DNA of 64,000 nt. Origin: JAWKOK01 sp963698255 (GTDB lineage: Bacteria > Chloroflexota > Anaerolineae > Caldilineales > Caldilineaceae). A program made the position numbers and the translations under genes. Where the stretch lies: the NCBI GenBank assembly GCA_963698255.1, contig CAVOQD010000022.1:1-64000 (forward strand), given 5' to 3'. Positions within the stretch are counted from its first letter, which is position 1. Each line of letters starts with the position of its first letter. Of the stretch, positions 19,668 through 28,943 are shown piece after piece. The notes below the pieces were generated by a model. That model worked only from the letters and a program-made list of their open reading frames with translations. It was not told where the DNA came from and did no database searches.

Positions 19668-20912
19668 CTACGCCAGCAGCGGCTTGACCTCTGTCTGCAA
19701 CGGCAGCGTCGTCACCTCGACCCGATCCGCGTGCATGTAGCAGTTGATCTCGCTGCGAATGCCCAATCCCTTGGGCGTGGGGCTGTCGTCGAAGTTGAAG
19801 TCGGCCATGTAGATGCCCGGCTCGATGGTGAACATGACGCCGGGGATCAACTGGCGGCGATCCTGGCGTCTCCAGGTTGTCGATGTTGACGCCGATGTAG
19901 TGGCCGGTCGGCCCCAGGCTGTGGCCGGTGCGATGCATGATGAAGTCGCCGTAGCCGGCATCGATGATCACTTGGCGGCTGGCATCGTCGACCTCGTAGC
20001 CGTAGACGGCCTCGCCGGCGTCGAGCCGCGCCTGGATGAACTCGACGGCGCGGTCACGGGCTGCGGCAACCACGTTGAAGACCTCGGTCACCTTGGACGG
20101 CGTACTGCTCTCCGGCGAAGGCCGTCCACGTCAGATCGGCAAAGACGTTGTCCGGATCGCCGACTTTGCGGCTCCAGAGATCGATCAAGATCGATGTCGC
20201 CCATTTGGATGGGGCTGTGGCGCTTTTCGCTGGACATGTAGTGTGGATCGGCGGCATTGCCGTTGACCGAGACCAACGACGTGAGTTCGCCCGACCATGT
20301 CATGTCCAACGAAGAAGTCGGTGATGAACTGCTGGGCCTGGAATTCAGTGACCGGCTGGCCGTCACGCAGGCTTCTGGGCGATGAAGGCAAAGGCGGCAT
20401 CCTTGGCAGCCAGACAGACGGCCGCCGCCCGGCGATGGCTGGCGAGCTGTTCGGGCGTCAACACCGCCTCGACCAGCTGCACCAGATCGGCGCTGCTGAC
20501 GATCTCGGCCCCGGTGCTCTTGCATCGACCAGTTCCATGGTGCCGGCGTCGACGCGGCTCACGTAGGGGATGGCGTTCTCGGGGCTGTATTCCATGGCGA
20601 TCTTGGGTGCGCCGCCCTGGCTCAACGCCGATCAGCTTGGGCAGCATCGCGGCCAGTTCCTGCCAGCTCACGTAGCGAAGCATCTCGCCCTGCAACTCGG
20701 GGTTCGACGTCGACAAAGGCGTTGGATTCGATGGCGTGGATCAGCCAGGCCGGACGACCCTGTGCAGGAATCCAGAGAAACCAGCGCCGGCTGCCGCCTG
20801 AGCGCAGGCCGGCCACCGAGATAGCGATGGGGTTCTGCTGCCAGAAGCTGTAGAGCAGCCAGCCATCAAGGCCCTGCTCCTGGAGGTATGATTGAACATC
20901 TGAAAGCTTCAT
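19668..20912 (-). CDS. M24 family (Xaa-Pro aminopeptidase-like) metallopeptidase (many frame shifts)
   Basis: About 415 codons spread over all three frames, with at least five changes (about 20720, 20610, 20525, 20385, 20185 and 19870). The N-terminal domain starts MKLSDVQSYLQEQGLDGWLL (ATG at 20912). Catalytic-domain pieces follow: ILIDLW (first Asp), IMHRTGHSLGPTGHYIG (His), MFTIEPGIY (Glu) and IRSEINCYM (Glu). It differs clearly from the M24 enzyme at 14346-15478. It is the upstream-most gene of the peptide-import cluster and likely part of the same peptide-use pathway. Confidence 0.78.
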
Positions 20913-21177
20913 CGTATCGGCCTTCTATCTACAAATTCTTGAGTGATAATTTCTACGCGTGAGATTATGGACAAACGTGTTTCGTCGCCAGATTCCGCAG
21001 ATGGAAGTCGAGGAAAGGGGTAGACTTGCCAATCGATTCGAAAACTGCTGCAACCGATCTGCCTGGATCTTGGACCAGGCTCTGAAGATGCTACTTTGTT
21101 TCTGGTTCGATTATCGCAGACCCTACAGATTTTGTCCAAGAGCGTAACCTCGAATCCAATTTCAGTAGTTCACGAAT

Positions 21178-21284
21178 TGTCATTCCGATGACCGGAGGGA
21201 AGAGGAATCTCGGGTTCGTCACGGAGAGATTCCTTCCTTCGGCAAGCTCAGGACAGGCAGTCGCTTCGCTCTGTCGGAATGACA
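21178..21284. repeat. TGTCATTCCGA / TCGGAATGACA intergenic repeat
   Basis: Outer arms TGTCATTCCGA (21178-21188) and TCGGAATGACA (21274-21284) are exact mirrors. The interior has GAGGAATCTCGG / GAGAGATTCC and CTTCGGCAAGCTCAGGACAG. A similar CTTCGACAAGCTCAGGGCA sits at 33068-33086. Confidence 0.7.
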
Positions 21285-21335
21285 GTTGCGACCAAATCGG
21301 TAACGACTGAATTAAGAAAATTGGCGGCCGAAATC

Positions 21336-21458
21336 AATAGGGTGTGTTCAAAATCGGTTGAAGGATCCTCCGGGAGGGTGATGGCGGCAAACTGGCGCTG
21401 TGCGGCACCCCTCCCGGAGGATCTCGGGACACTCAACTCATTTTGAACACACCCTATT
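21336..21458. repeat. 123-base MITE-like palindromic element
   Basis: AATAGGGTGTGTTCAAAAT at 21336-21354 is an exact 19-base mirror of 21440-21458. An inner pair, GGATCCTCCGGGAGGG (21363-21378) and CCCTCCCGGAGGATC (21409-21423), extends the foldback. There is no coding content. It sits 110 bases before the amidase gene. Confidence 0.75.
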
Positions 21459-21568
21459 CAACATGACTCTACTTCCGGCGCGATTGACAGGCTCATAGAG
21501 CGTGATAAGATCAACTTGGTTCGCTTATCTGAATACTCAAATCGGCAATTGCATAAGGACGTAAAACC

Positions 21569-22491
21569 ATGACCATTCATACATTCCAACCGACCCGCTA
21601 CTACACGACCATGGGCAGCCACGACCCGGCGTTGCACATCGCACCGGGTGACACAGTGATCACGACCACGGTGGATGCCGCCGGGCGTGACGCCGGCAAC
21701 GAACAGGTGACCCCGCGTGGCAATCCCATGACCGGTCCCTTTTTCGTTGACGGCGCTGAGCCGGGCGATACGCTGGTCGTCCATCTGGAGAAGATCAAGC
21801 CCAACCGGACCCAGGGCTGGGGCAGCGCTATGCTTGCGCCCAACGTGGTTGATCCGGACATATGTGCCCGAACTGCCCTGGCCGCCCAAGGGTGAACGCT
21901 CCCGATCCTATTGGCATGTAGATGTCGATGCCGGTACGGTGACGCTGGAGAAGCCGGAGACCAAGCTGGGCCGCTTCACCCTGCCCATCCGACCCATGAT
22001 CGGCTGCTTTGGCGTGGCCCCGGCCGGCGGCGAGGCCATCTCCACTGCGACCTCGGCTGCACATGGCGGCAACATGGACTACCGCCATTTTGTCGAAGGC
22101 AAAACCGTCTACTTCCCCGTCTTCGTCCCCGGTGCGCTCTTCTTCCTGGGCGACGCGCACGCCATTCAGGGCGATGGCGAGATGGCCGGCACCGGCGTCG
22201 AGATCTCGTGCGATGTCCAGTTCACGTGTCGATCTGCGCAAGGGGCAGCGCATCTTCTGGCCCCGGGCCGAGGACGACGACTACATCTACGCCACAGGCA
22301 ACGCCCGTCCGCTGGATCAGGCCACCCAGCACGCCACCACCGAGCTGCTGCGCTGGCTGATGGACGAATACGAACTGGATGCGCTGGGGGCCAATACCCT
22401 CATGGGCCAGTGCGTCGAATACGATCTCGGCAACATGTTCGACCCCGCGTACACGATGGTCTGCAAGCTGGCCAAACGTTGGTTGAGATAA
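21569..22491 (+). CDS. Acetamidase/formamidase family protein (frame-shifted)
   Basis: FmdA/AmdA-type amidohydrolase of about 307 residues, releasing ammonia from short-chain amides in the cytoplasm. Recognisable pieces: NEQVTPRGNPMTGPFFVDGA near residue 45, LPIRPMIGCFGVAP (about 145), SAAHGGNMDYRHFVEGKTVY, and VPGALFFLGDAHAIQGDGEM, the last being the strongest family signature and rich in putative metal ligands. The C-terminal part reads TLMGQCVEYDLGNMFDPAYT. Frame changes lie near 21865 and 22225. ATG at 21569 has AAGGA ten bases upstream. Confidence 0.85.
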
Positions 22492-22505
22492 AAACAAAGA
22501 ACAAA

Positions 22506-22580
22506 AATCGAAGATCGAAGAACTTTGCCTTCTGGGCAAGAGATCGGGATGCCGATCTTTGATCTTCGTTCTTCGATCAT
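22506..22580. repeat. Inverted repeat between amidase and oxidoreductase genes
   Basis: GATCGAAGAAC (22513-22523) mirrors GTTCTTCGATC (22568-22578), and GATCGGGATGCCGATC forms an inner hairpin. It is a likely terminator or dispersed palindrome just after the amidase stop. Confidence 0.55.
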
Positions 22581-22601
22581 CCTCAAACAGGAGATTCTCT
22601 C

Positions 22602-23735
22602 ATGACAAACGTTACTCCAACCCGCGTCGCCATCATCGGCACGGCGCGGCGGTCGGACTATCTGTATGGGCCGATTGTGGCCGCACTGCCGGATGAGGTT
22701 GAACTGGTCGGCATCTGGGGACGCAGCGAGGACTCGGCGCGCAAGCTGGGCGAGAGCCTGGGCGTGGCCTGGTACACCGATATGGACAAACTGATGAGCG
22801 AGACTGAGCCGGAGATCGGTATCGTCTCAGTGGCCTACTCGGCCAATGGCCAGGTGGGCCTGATGGCGGTCGAGCATGGCCTGAACGTGCTGCTGGAGAC
22901 GCCCATCGCCCACGATCTGGGTGAGGCCGACGCCATCATCGCAGCGGCAGAGAAGCGCGGTCTCAAGATCGAGGTGGCCGAGCAGTTCCACCGGCGACCG
23001 CTGGAGCAGATCAAGCTGGCGCTGATCGGTTCGGGCCTCTTCGGCACGGTCTACTCGTCCTTCAATGACTTTGCGGGCCACGGCTACCACGGCATCAGCG
23101 TCATGCGCAGCTATCTCGGCTTCGACGCCGTGCCGGTGAAGGTGACCGGCGTCGTGCGCAGCTATGAACTGGGCGAGCACTGGGCGCGTATCTCCAGCAA
23201 ATTCGGACGACGCAACGAAAATCTGGAACATGGCATCATCGAGTTCGAGGACGGCCGGCTGGGCATCTTCAGTTGGACGTCGGTCGGCTACGATTCGCCG
23301 CTGCGCTGGTGGCGCAGCAGCCGCTTCCTGGCCGAAAAGGGCATGGGTATCACGGTCGGCGTTGGCTTGGACGTCGAGGAACGACTTTCCCTGTTGGCGC
23401 CCGGCGGTGAAGCGCCCTACTTCATCACGTTGGAACGCCGATGGGAGCGCAATGACGGCGGCATTCTGGAAAGCCTGGTCGCCCACACCGGCGACGCCGA
23501 TCAGCCCATCGTCACCTGGGAGAACCCCTTCCGCCCGGCCCATCAAGGCCACGGACAGCATTGGCACGACGACGAGATCGGCGTGGCCGGCTGTCTAATG
23601 AGTCTGGTTCACGCTGTTCGCAACGACACGCAGCCGACCTACGGTCCCCACCAGGCACGGCTCGATCAGGAATTGATCCTGGCCATCCGTGAGTCATCGG
23701 ACAACGGCGGGCAGCCGGTGGAGTTGCCCTTATAA
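22602..23735 (+). CDS. Gfo/Idh/MocA family oxidoreductase
   Basis: Intact, 377 residues; ATG with AGGAG nine bases upstream. The N-terminal Rossmann domain begins VAIIGTARRSDYLYGPI. The usual E-K-P motif of the family reads LLETPIAHD, so the lysine normally acting in catalysis is replaced by Thr. The C-terminal alpha/beta domain is full length. Family members oxidise or reduce sugars and cyclitols with NAD(P); the Thr suggests an altered or non-redox role. Its stop codon lies inside the following palindrome. Confidence 0.85.
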   Translation: MTNVTPTRVAIIGTARRSDYLYGPIVAALPDEVELVGIWGRSEDSARKLGESLGVAWYTDMDKLMSETEPEIGIVSVAYSANGQVGLMAVEHGLNVLLETPIAHDLGEADAIIAAAEKRGLKIEVAEQFHRRPLEQIKLALIGSGLFGTVYSSFNDFAGHGYHGISVMRSYLGFDAVPVKVTGVVRSYELGEHWARISSKFGRRNENLEHGIIEFEDGRLGIFSWTSVGYDSPLRWWRSSRFLAEKGMGITVGVGLDVEERLSLLAPGGEAPYFITLERRWERNDGGILESLVAHTGDADQPIVTWENPFRPAHQGHGQHWHDDEIGVAGCLMSLVHAVRNDTQPTYGPHQARLDQELILAIRESSDNGGQPVELPL

Positions 23736-23812
23736 CACGACATTAATGTCGTTATTTGTGTCGTTGTGGCCTCGTTCCGCCGGCACAGGACGACGACATA
23801 AATGTCGTGTTA
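23733..23812. terminator. TAACACGACAT palindrome shared by two convergent genes
   Basis: TAACACGACATTAATGTCGT (23733-23752) pairs with ACGACATAAATGTCGTGTTA (23793-23812), with one mismatch. The TAA at each outer end is the stop codon of the flanking gene, the oxidoreductase on plus and the HD protein on minus. A related element lies at 42501-42568. Confidence 0.75.
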
Positions 23813-24448
23813 CAACTGTTCTGCCAACAGATGATCGCGTGCCGCCACAATCCACGGATGGACGACTTGCAGTTGCTCGCGTTGCTGCCAGAGGAAGTTC
23901 AGGTAGACCAACGCCGCCCGATCCAGCGACACTTCGAGCGCGGCAAGCAGATCATCCAGATAGGGCGGGCTGCCGGACCGATCCCAGACGATCTTGTCGG
24001 CGACGAAGAGCACTTTGTCAAGCGTGGACGGATTGGCCTTGAGCGTGGTATGGCATTCGATAGCGCTCAGGACTTCGATGTCGGTCACACTGAAAAGCGC
24101 GCGGGCGATGGGGACGGAGAGCTTCTGGTGGGCGATCATGGGAAACGTCTCTTCTTCGGGCAGAAGTTCGATGTCCAGATCGCGGGCAGCCTGAACGCGC
24201 TGATCATTAGGGATGACGGCGCTGATGTCATGCAGCAGCCCGGCCAGCTCGGCCTGCTGCTGCGAGACGCCGAACATTGTCGCCAACCGTGCGCATTCCT
24301 CCGCAACGTCGACCACATGTGCCGCTGTGTCGGGGAAGCCGTTTTCGACGAGAAAACGGACGACGTCGTTTCGCATGTCGCCGGTGATCACGAACGTCTC
24401 TTCGTTGCCGGTCGACGGAATCAGCCCTGCTATCAACAGTGAGTTCAT
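23810..24448 (-). CDS. yqeK: YqeK-like HD-domain phosphohydrolase
   Basis: Intact, 212 residues. HD-domain metal ligands: HVVDVAEECARL (His near 44), AELAGLLHDIS (His-Asp near 73-74), ECHTTLKANPSTLDKVLFVADKI (His near 133, Asp near 150). The last motif is characteristic of YqeK proteins, which in Firmicutes hydrolyse diadenosine tetraphosphate symmetrically. The start at 24448 has GAGGA about ten bases upstream; an internal ATG at 24376 would remove 24 residues. It converges with the oxidoreductase gene. Confidence 0.78.
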   Translation of the reverse strand: MNSLLIAGLIPSTGNEETFVITGDMRNDVVRFLVENGFPDTAAHVVDVAEECARLATMFGVSQQQAELAGLLHDISAVIPNDQRVQAARDLDIELLPEEETFPMIAHQKLSVPIARALFSVTDIEVLSAIECHTTLKANPSTLDKVLFVADKIVWDRSGSPPYLDDLLAALEVSLDRAALVYLNFLWQQREQLQVVHPWIVAARDHLLAEQL

Positions 24449-24568
24449 CTATGCTTTGTCCTCGCTTTCGAAAAATCGTGATTGACGGTCTTCTTGGGCC
24501 TATGGTACCCTCCGTCTGGTCCCACAATCATCACTTCCAAGAACTATGGCTCTCAGGTGCCAAAACCC

Positions 24569-26048
24569 ATGTCTGAACAACCGAACGTCCTGCTGATCTG
24601 TACCGACCATTGGCCTGCATCGTTGCTGGGTGTGGCCGGCCATCGAACCGTCGAGACGCCCACACTAGACCAACTGGCCCGCAACGGCACCCGCTTCACC
24701 AATGCCTACAGCGAGTGCCCGGTCTGTATTCCCGCCCGCCGCACGCTCATGACCGGCACGACGCCGCGCACCCACGGCGACCGAGTCTTCAAGACCGATG
24801 AACCCATGCCGGATCTGCCGACACTGCCCCAGACCTTCCGCGATAACGGCTACCAGGCCTACGCCGCGGGCAAGTTGCACGTCTATCCCCAACGCGATCG
24901 CATCGGCTTCGATGACGTGATGCTGGCTGAGGAGGGACGCCCCCAACTGGGCGCCATCGATGACTACGAACTCTGGCTGGGCGAGCATGGGCTGGCAGGG
25001 CAGTCGTACGCCCACGGCATGTGCAACAATGAATATAGCTGGCGCACATGGCATCTGGAAGAACAGTACCACGTCACCAACTGGACCACGCAACAGATGG
25101 CGCGGCTGATCCGGCGGCGTGACCCGACGCGGCCCGGCTTCTGGTACCTCTCCTACTGCCATCCGCATCCGCCGTTGGTCCCGCTTGCATCCTACCTCGA
25201 TCGCTACCGCGATGTCGAGCCGGATGCGCCGGTTACGGGCGACTGGTCTTGGGATGTTGACGCGCTTCCCTATGCACTTCAGTCAGTCCGCGGCCATTGG
25301 CCCCTGGAGGATGCACGCCAGGTTGCCTGGATCCGGCGGGCCTTCTACGCGCTCTGCACCCAGATCGATCATCAGATGCGCCTGGTGATCGGCACCCTGC
25401 GCGAGGAGATGCTGCTCGACAACACCATCGTCCTCTTCACATCGGACCATGGCGACATGCTCGGCAACCACGGTCTGTGGGCAAAACGCACCTTCTACGA
25501 GGATTCGGCCAACGTGCCCATGCTGCTGATGGGCAGGCGCGGCGATGAGCGCGTCGGCTTCAACCGTGTCGATGATCGCCTGGTCGGCTGGCAGGACATC
25601 ATGCCCACGCTGCTCGATCTGGCCGGAATCGAGATTCCAGAGAGCGTGGACGGCATTTCCATGGTCGGCAATGAACGGCACGACACACTCTACGGTGAGA
25701 TCGGCGAGGATGCACAGCGCCACGCGTATGATCCACGATGGTCGCTTCAAGCTGATCTACTACCCGGTCGGCAACTGCACCCAACTCTTCGATCTGCAGG
25801 ACGATCCGCGTGAACAACGAGATCTGTCGGATAGTGTCGAACATGCACAGATCAGAGCGAAGCTGACGTCGAGCCTGATCAACGAACTCTACGGCGGCGA
25901 CGGGCAATGGGTCAGTGACCAAGAACTGATCGGTCTGCCCGGCCGCGCCTACGTGCCCCAACCCAACCGTGGACTCTCCGGCCAGCGCGGTATTCACTGG
26001 CCGCCGCCGCCGTTGGACCAGTCCGGGCGGGTGGTGGGCGCACCGTAG
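24569..26048 (+). CDS. Sulfatase (alkaline-phosphatase superfamily), one frame shift
   Basis: About 493 residues. Starts MSEQPNVLLICTDHWPASLL at 24569, with the first metal Asp near residue 13. The sulfatase signature is CIPARRTLMTG, so Cys53 is the expected formylglycine precursor (C-x-P-x-R). Further ligands lie in FTSDHGDMLGNHG near residue 325. A frame change near 25730 separates the last about 105 residues (MIHDGRFKLIYYPVGN, LFDLQDDPREQRDLSD), a standard sulfatase C-terminus. No signal peptide is visible, so a cytoplasmic enzyme is likely, acting on a sulfate or phosphonate ester. Probably works with the surrounding sugar-acid genes. Confidence 0.88.
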
Positions 26049-26051
26049 AAG

Positions 26052-26090
26052 GCTGCTACTTGCTGCGTGCTGCTTGCTGCGTGAGGTCTC
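26052..26090. repeat. CTGCGTGCTGC family repeat, single arm
   Basis: CTTGCTGCGTGCTGCTTGCT and following GCGTGAGGTCTCG start three bases after the sulfatase stop. It closely resembles 438-465. Confidence 0.65.
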
Positions 26091-26218
26091 GTTGAAATCG
26101 TTGGTGCGATATTGGCGGCGCCTCCGCGAAGGTTTGCTCGAACCGCAATGCCGGATTCGCTGTGGAAAAAATCACGAGGCAGCACTCTTCATTTTCACCA
26201 GAAAGGACTCCTTTCCCC

Positions 26219-27070
26219 ATGCGCATCCTCGTCACCGGCTCTCGTGGGCGAATCGGACACTATGTTGTCGATGATTTGGCGGCGGCTGGGCACAGCGTCT
26301 GCGGCGTCGATCTGCTGCCTTCGGCCATCAGCGGGGCGGACCGTTATCTGTGCGCCAATCTGACCGATGCGGGCGAGGCATATCAGGCGGTGGCGTGGGC
26401 GCAACCGGATGCCGTGATCCATCTGGCAGCCTGGCCCAACGCCGGGATGGTTCCCGATACGCGCACGTACAGCGACAACGTGGCCGGGACGTACAATCTG
26501 TTTAAGGCCTGCGCCGACCTGGGCGTCAAGCGCGTCGTCTCGGCCTCGACGAATCAGATCTACGGACTGGCCGGTTCGCCGCCGCTCTATGCGCCGGTGG
26601 ACGAGTCGCACCCGTTGCGCCCGATCAACAGCTACGCGCTCTCCAAGATCGCGGGCGAGCAGGCGGCTGACTCTTTCGTGCAGAACCACGACATGACGAT
26701 CCTTTCGTTTCGCTTCATGGGCGTGCGCCCACCGCATCAGATCGCGGGGGAGATCGAACAGATGTCGGCTGACCCGCAAAGCGGAGTCGGCCTGCTGTGG
26801 ACGCGCACCGATGCCCGTGACGCGGCCATGGCCTGTCGGCTGGCCGTGGAGATTGCATCGGTCGAGTCGGGACCGTACAATATCAGCGGCGCAGAGACCG
26901 TGTTGCGCGAGCCGACGGCCCAACTGGTCGAGCGCTACTTCGGTGATCGCACCGAAGTTCGTGGCTCGCTGGATGGTCATCAGTCGCCGCTGAGCAGTGA
27001 AAAAGCCCGGCGTGCCTTCGGCTATGCGCCCAGGTACGTCTGGCGACCGCATCGAAGTTTTGAAGAGTAG
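26219..27070 (+). CDS. NAD-dependent epimerase/dehydratase (extended SDR)
   Basis: Intact, 283 residues from ATG at 26219, with AAAGGA upstream. It has a glycine-rich NAD site VTGSRGRIGHYV, the aspartate VDLL, AAWPN, SASTNQIYG and the catalytic YALSK. The size and sequence suit nucleotide-sugar epimerases or uronate dehydrogenases. In this catabolic setting a uronate or sugar dehydrogenase is possible, but the sequence alone does not decide. Confidence 0.82.
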   Translation: MRILVTGSRGRIGHYVVDDLAAAGHSVCGVDLLPSAISGADRYLCANLTDAGEAYQAVAWAQPDAVIHLAAWPNAGMVPDTRTYSDNVAGTYNLFKACADLGVKRVVSASTNQIYGLAGSPPLYAPVDESHPLRPINSYALSKIAGEQAADSFVQNHDMTILSFRFMGVRPPHQIAGEIEQMSADPQSGVGLLWTRTDARDAAMACRLAVEIASVESGPYNISGAETVLREPTAQLVERYFGDRTEVRGSLDGHQSPLSSEKARRAFGYAPRYVWRPHRSFEE

Positions 27071-27099
27071 ACATAACTTTACAGGTTGCGGCGCAAATG

Positions 27100-27188
27100 G
27101 ACCGCGGATTAGGCGGATGCGGCTGATATTGGCGGATAAAATCCGAATCAATCCGGTTTCGTCCGCCTAATTCGCCTAATCCGCGGTC
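27100..27188. repeat. GCGGATTAGGCG inverted repeat, copy 1
   Basis: GACCGCGGATTAGGCG (27100-27115) mirrors CGCCTAATCCGCGGTC (27173-27188), with inner GGCGGATAAAATCCG and CGTCCGCC. A degenerate copy is at 63413-63506. Confidence 0.75.
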
Positions 27189-27234
27189 TATCAAGGCGTG
27201 ACTGTACAGTTATGAATAGACAAAGGAGAAAGCC

Positions 27235-27651
27235 ATGGCTGCAGCCAAGACCATGCCCACCGATGCCAGTGTTGAGGACTATCTCAACAGCGTGCCTGAC
27301 GAGGCCAAGCGCCAAGACAGCTTTGCGCTGCTCGAATTGATGGAAGAGGTGACCGGCGAAAAGGCGGTCATGTGGGGAGACAGCATCGTCGGTTTCGGCA
27401 CCTACCACTACGTATACGCCAGTGGGCGCGAGGGCGATTGGCCGGTCACCGGCTTCGCGCCGCGCAAACAAGCTCTGACGCTCTACATCATGGCCGGCTT
27501 CGATCAGTACGACGAACTGCTCAGTAGGCTGGGCAAACACCGCACCGGCAAATCCTGCCTCTACATCAAACGTCTCAGTGATGTCGATGTGGACGTGCTG
27601 CGCGAATTGGTCGCGGCGTCGGCGGCGCATATGGCGGAAAGTGATGCGTGA
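27235..27651 (+). CDS. DUF1801 domain protein
   Basis: Intact, 138 residues; AAAGGAG precedes the ATG. DVEDYL-like start (ASVEDYLNSVPDEAKRQDS), IVGFGTYHY, TGFAPRKQALTLYIM and GKSCLYIKRLSDVDVDVLRE match the DUF1801 (YdhG-like) fold. The biochemical role of the family is unclear, and no partner is visible here. Confidence 0.85.
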   Translation: MAAAKTMPTDASVEDYLNSVPDEAKRQDSFALLELMEEVTGEKAVMWGDSIVGFGTYHYVYASGREGDWPVTGFAPRKQALTLYIMAGFDQYDELLSRLGKHRTGKSCLYIKRLSDVDVDVLRELVAASAAHMAESDA

Positions 27652-27654
27652 TGT

Positions 27655-27761
27655 TTGCTGCGTGAGTGGTTGTCGAGAATCAGTTGGTCTGATTGGGTAC
27701 TCTTGTCAAATCGTGTCTCCGATTTGGACAGTCTCATCGCCACCGTGACCTCACGCAGCAA
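27655..27761. repeat. CTGCGTGAG family inverted repeat
   Basis: TTGCTGCGTGAG (27655-27666) mirrors CTCACGCAGCAA (27750-27761). It is the third member of the family seen at 438 and 26052 and again begins directly after a stop codon. Confidence 0.65.
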
Positions 27762-27833
27762 GCAGCAAGCGGCACATGATCAGAACAATGTTCAACCAAA
27801 TCAACAGATCGCCATTTTTCCCAGGAGGAACAC

Positions 27834-28856
27834 GTGTCACCGTTCAAGGTTGCATTGATCGACAAGGAACGCGAGGATATTCCAGACTTCGTGTTCGAAG
27901 AGTTGTCGGACGCCGGCATCGAGTTCGTCTACGGCGTCTGCACAGACCAGGCGGATCTGGCGGCCATGGCCGGCGACGCTGACATGGTCTGGATCTACGG
28001 GGGCTGTCAGTTGGCCTCGCGGGAGAACATGCCGCTGCTGACGAAGTGCCGAGGCGTGATCCGCTCCGGCAGCGGCGTCGATCGCATCGACGTGGAGGCG
28101 GCCACCGAGCACGGCATCGTCGTCGTCAACACGCCCCACGCCCATCATGACGCCGTCTCCGATCACGCCATCGCGCTGATGTTTGCAGTCGGTCGGCGTA
28201 TCGCACTTCAGGACCGTACGATGCGCACGGATGGTTGGAGCAGCCGGCGCAGCGAAATGCTCCCGACCTGGAGCCTGCGCAACAAGACGATTGGCCTATT
28301 GGGTTTCGGCCTGATTCCGCGCCAGGTCGTCAGCAAACTTCAAGGCTTTGGCCCGACCTTCCTGGTCTACGATCCCTACGTGGACCAGGCATCCCTGGCA
28401 GCGGCCGGCGTTGAGGGCTGCGGACTGGATGAACTGTTGACCCGATCCGACATCGTCTCGGTGCATACGCCGTTGACCGCCGCCACCCACCACATGATCG
28501 GCGCGCGGGAACTGGGCCTGATGAAGCACGATGCGATCTTGATCAACACGGCGCGCGGCCCCGTGATCGAGGAGGCGGCGTTGGTGGATGCCCTTGTCCA
28601 AGGAGAGATCCTCGGCGCAGGTCTGGATGTATTCGAACAGGAGCCGACGCCGGCAGACAACCCGCTACTCAAACTGGAGAATCTGGTGGCGACGCCGCAC
28701 ACGGCCGGTTTTTCGGCCGAGTCGGTCGAACTGACGTGGCGCCTGTCTGTCGAGGCCTGTCTTGACATGGCCGCGGACTACCTGCCGCGTTCATATGTCA
28801 ACCGCAGCGTGACGCCGCGATGGCCGCTCAGCGCCAAGGTGCGCGAGGAAATGTAG
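27834..28856 (+). CDS. D-isomer specific 2-hydroxyacid dehydrogenase
   Basis: Intact, 340 residues. The start is GTG at 27834 with a strong AGGAGG site five bases upstream. NAD-binding motif GLLGFGLIPRQV (about residue 155). Catalytic residues of the family: Arg in INTARGPVIEE, Glu in DVFEQEPTP and His in TPHTAG. Related to SerA-type and hydroxypyruvate reductase enzymes but without an ACT domain. It probably reduces or oxidises a 2-keto acid formed in the surrounding sugar-acid pathway. Confidence 0.88.
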   Translation: MSPFKVALIDKEREDIPDFVFEELSDAGIEFVYGVCTDQADLAAMAGDADMVWIYGGCQLASRENMPLLTKCRGVIRSGSGVDRIDVEAATEHGIVVVNTPHAHHDAVSDHAIALMFAVGRRIALQDRTMRTDGWSSRRSEMLPTWSLRNKTIGLLGFGLIPRQVVSKLQGFGPTFLVYDPYVDQASLAAAGVEGCGLDELLTRSDIVSVHTPLTAATHHMIGARELGLMKHDAILINTARGPVIEEAALVDALVQGEILGAGLDVFEQEPTPADNPLLKLENLVATPHTAGFSAESVELTWRLSVEACLDMAADYLPRSYVNRSVTPRWPLSAKVREEM

Positions 28857-28865
28857 TGCGACCCA

Positions 28866-28898
28866 ATCTTCCCGGAAGCTGCAAGCTTCCAGGAAGAT
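28866..28898. terminator. CTTCC/GGAAG palindrome, copy 1
   Basis: ATCTTCCCGGAAGCT and AGCTTCCAGGAAGAT form a near-perfect foldback (28866-28898), eight bases after the dehydrogenase stop. The same unit recurs at 29749-29781. Confidence 0.7.
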
Positions 28899-28943
28899 GC
28901 TACGCGTCATCAAATCAGACCCGATTCACAAAGGAGAAACTGA

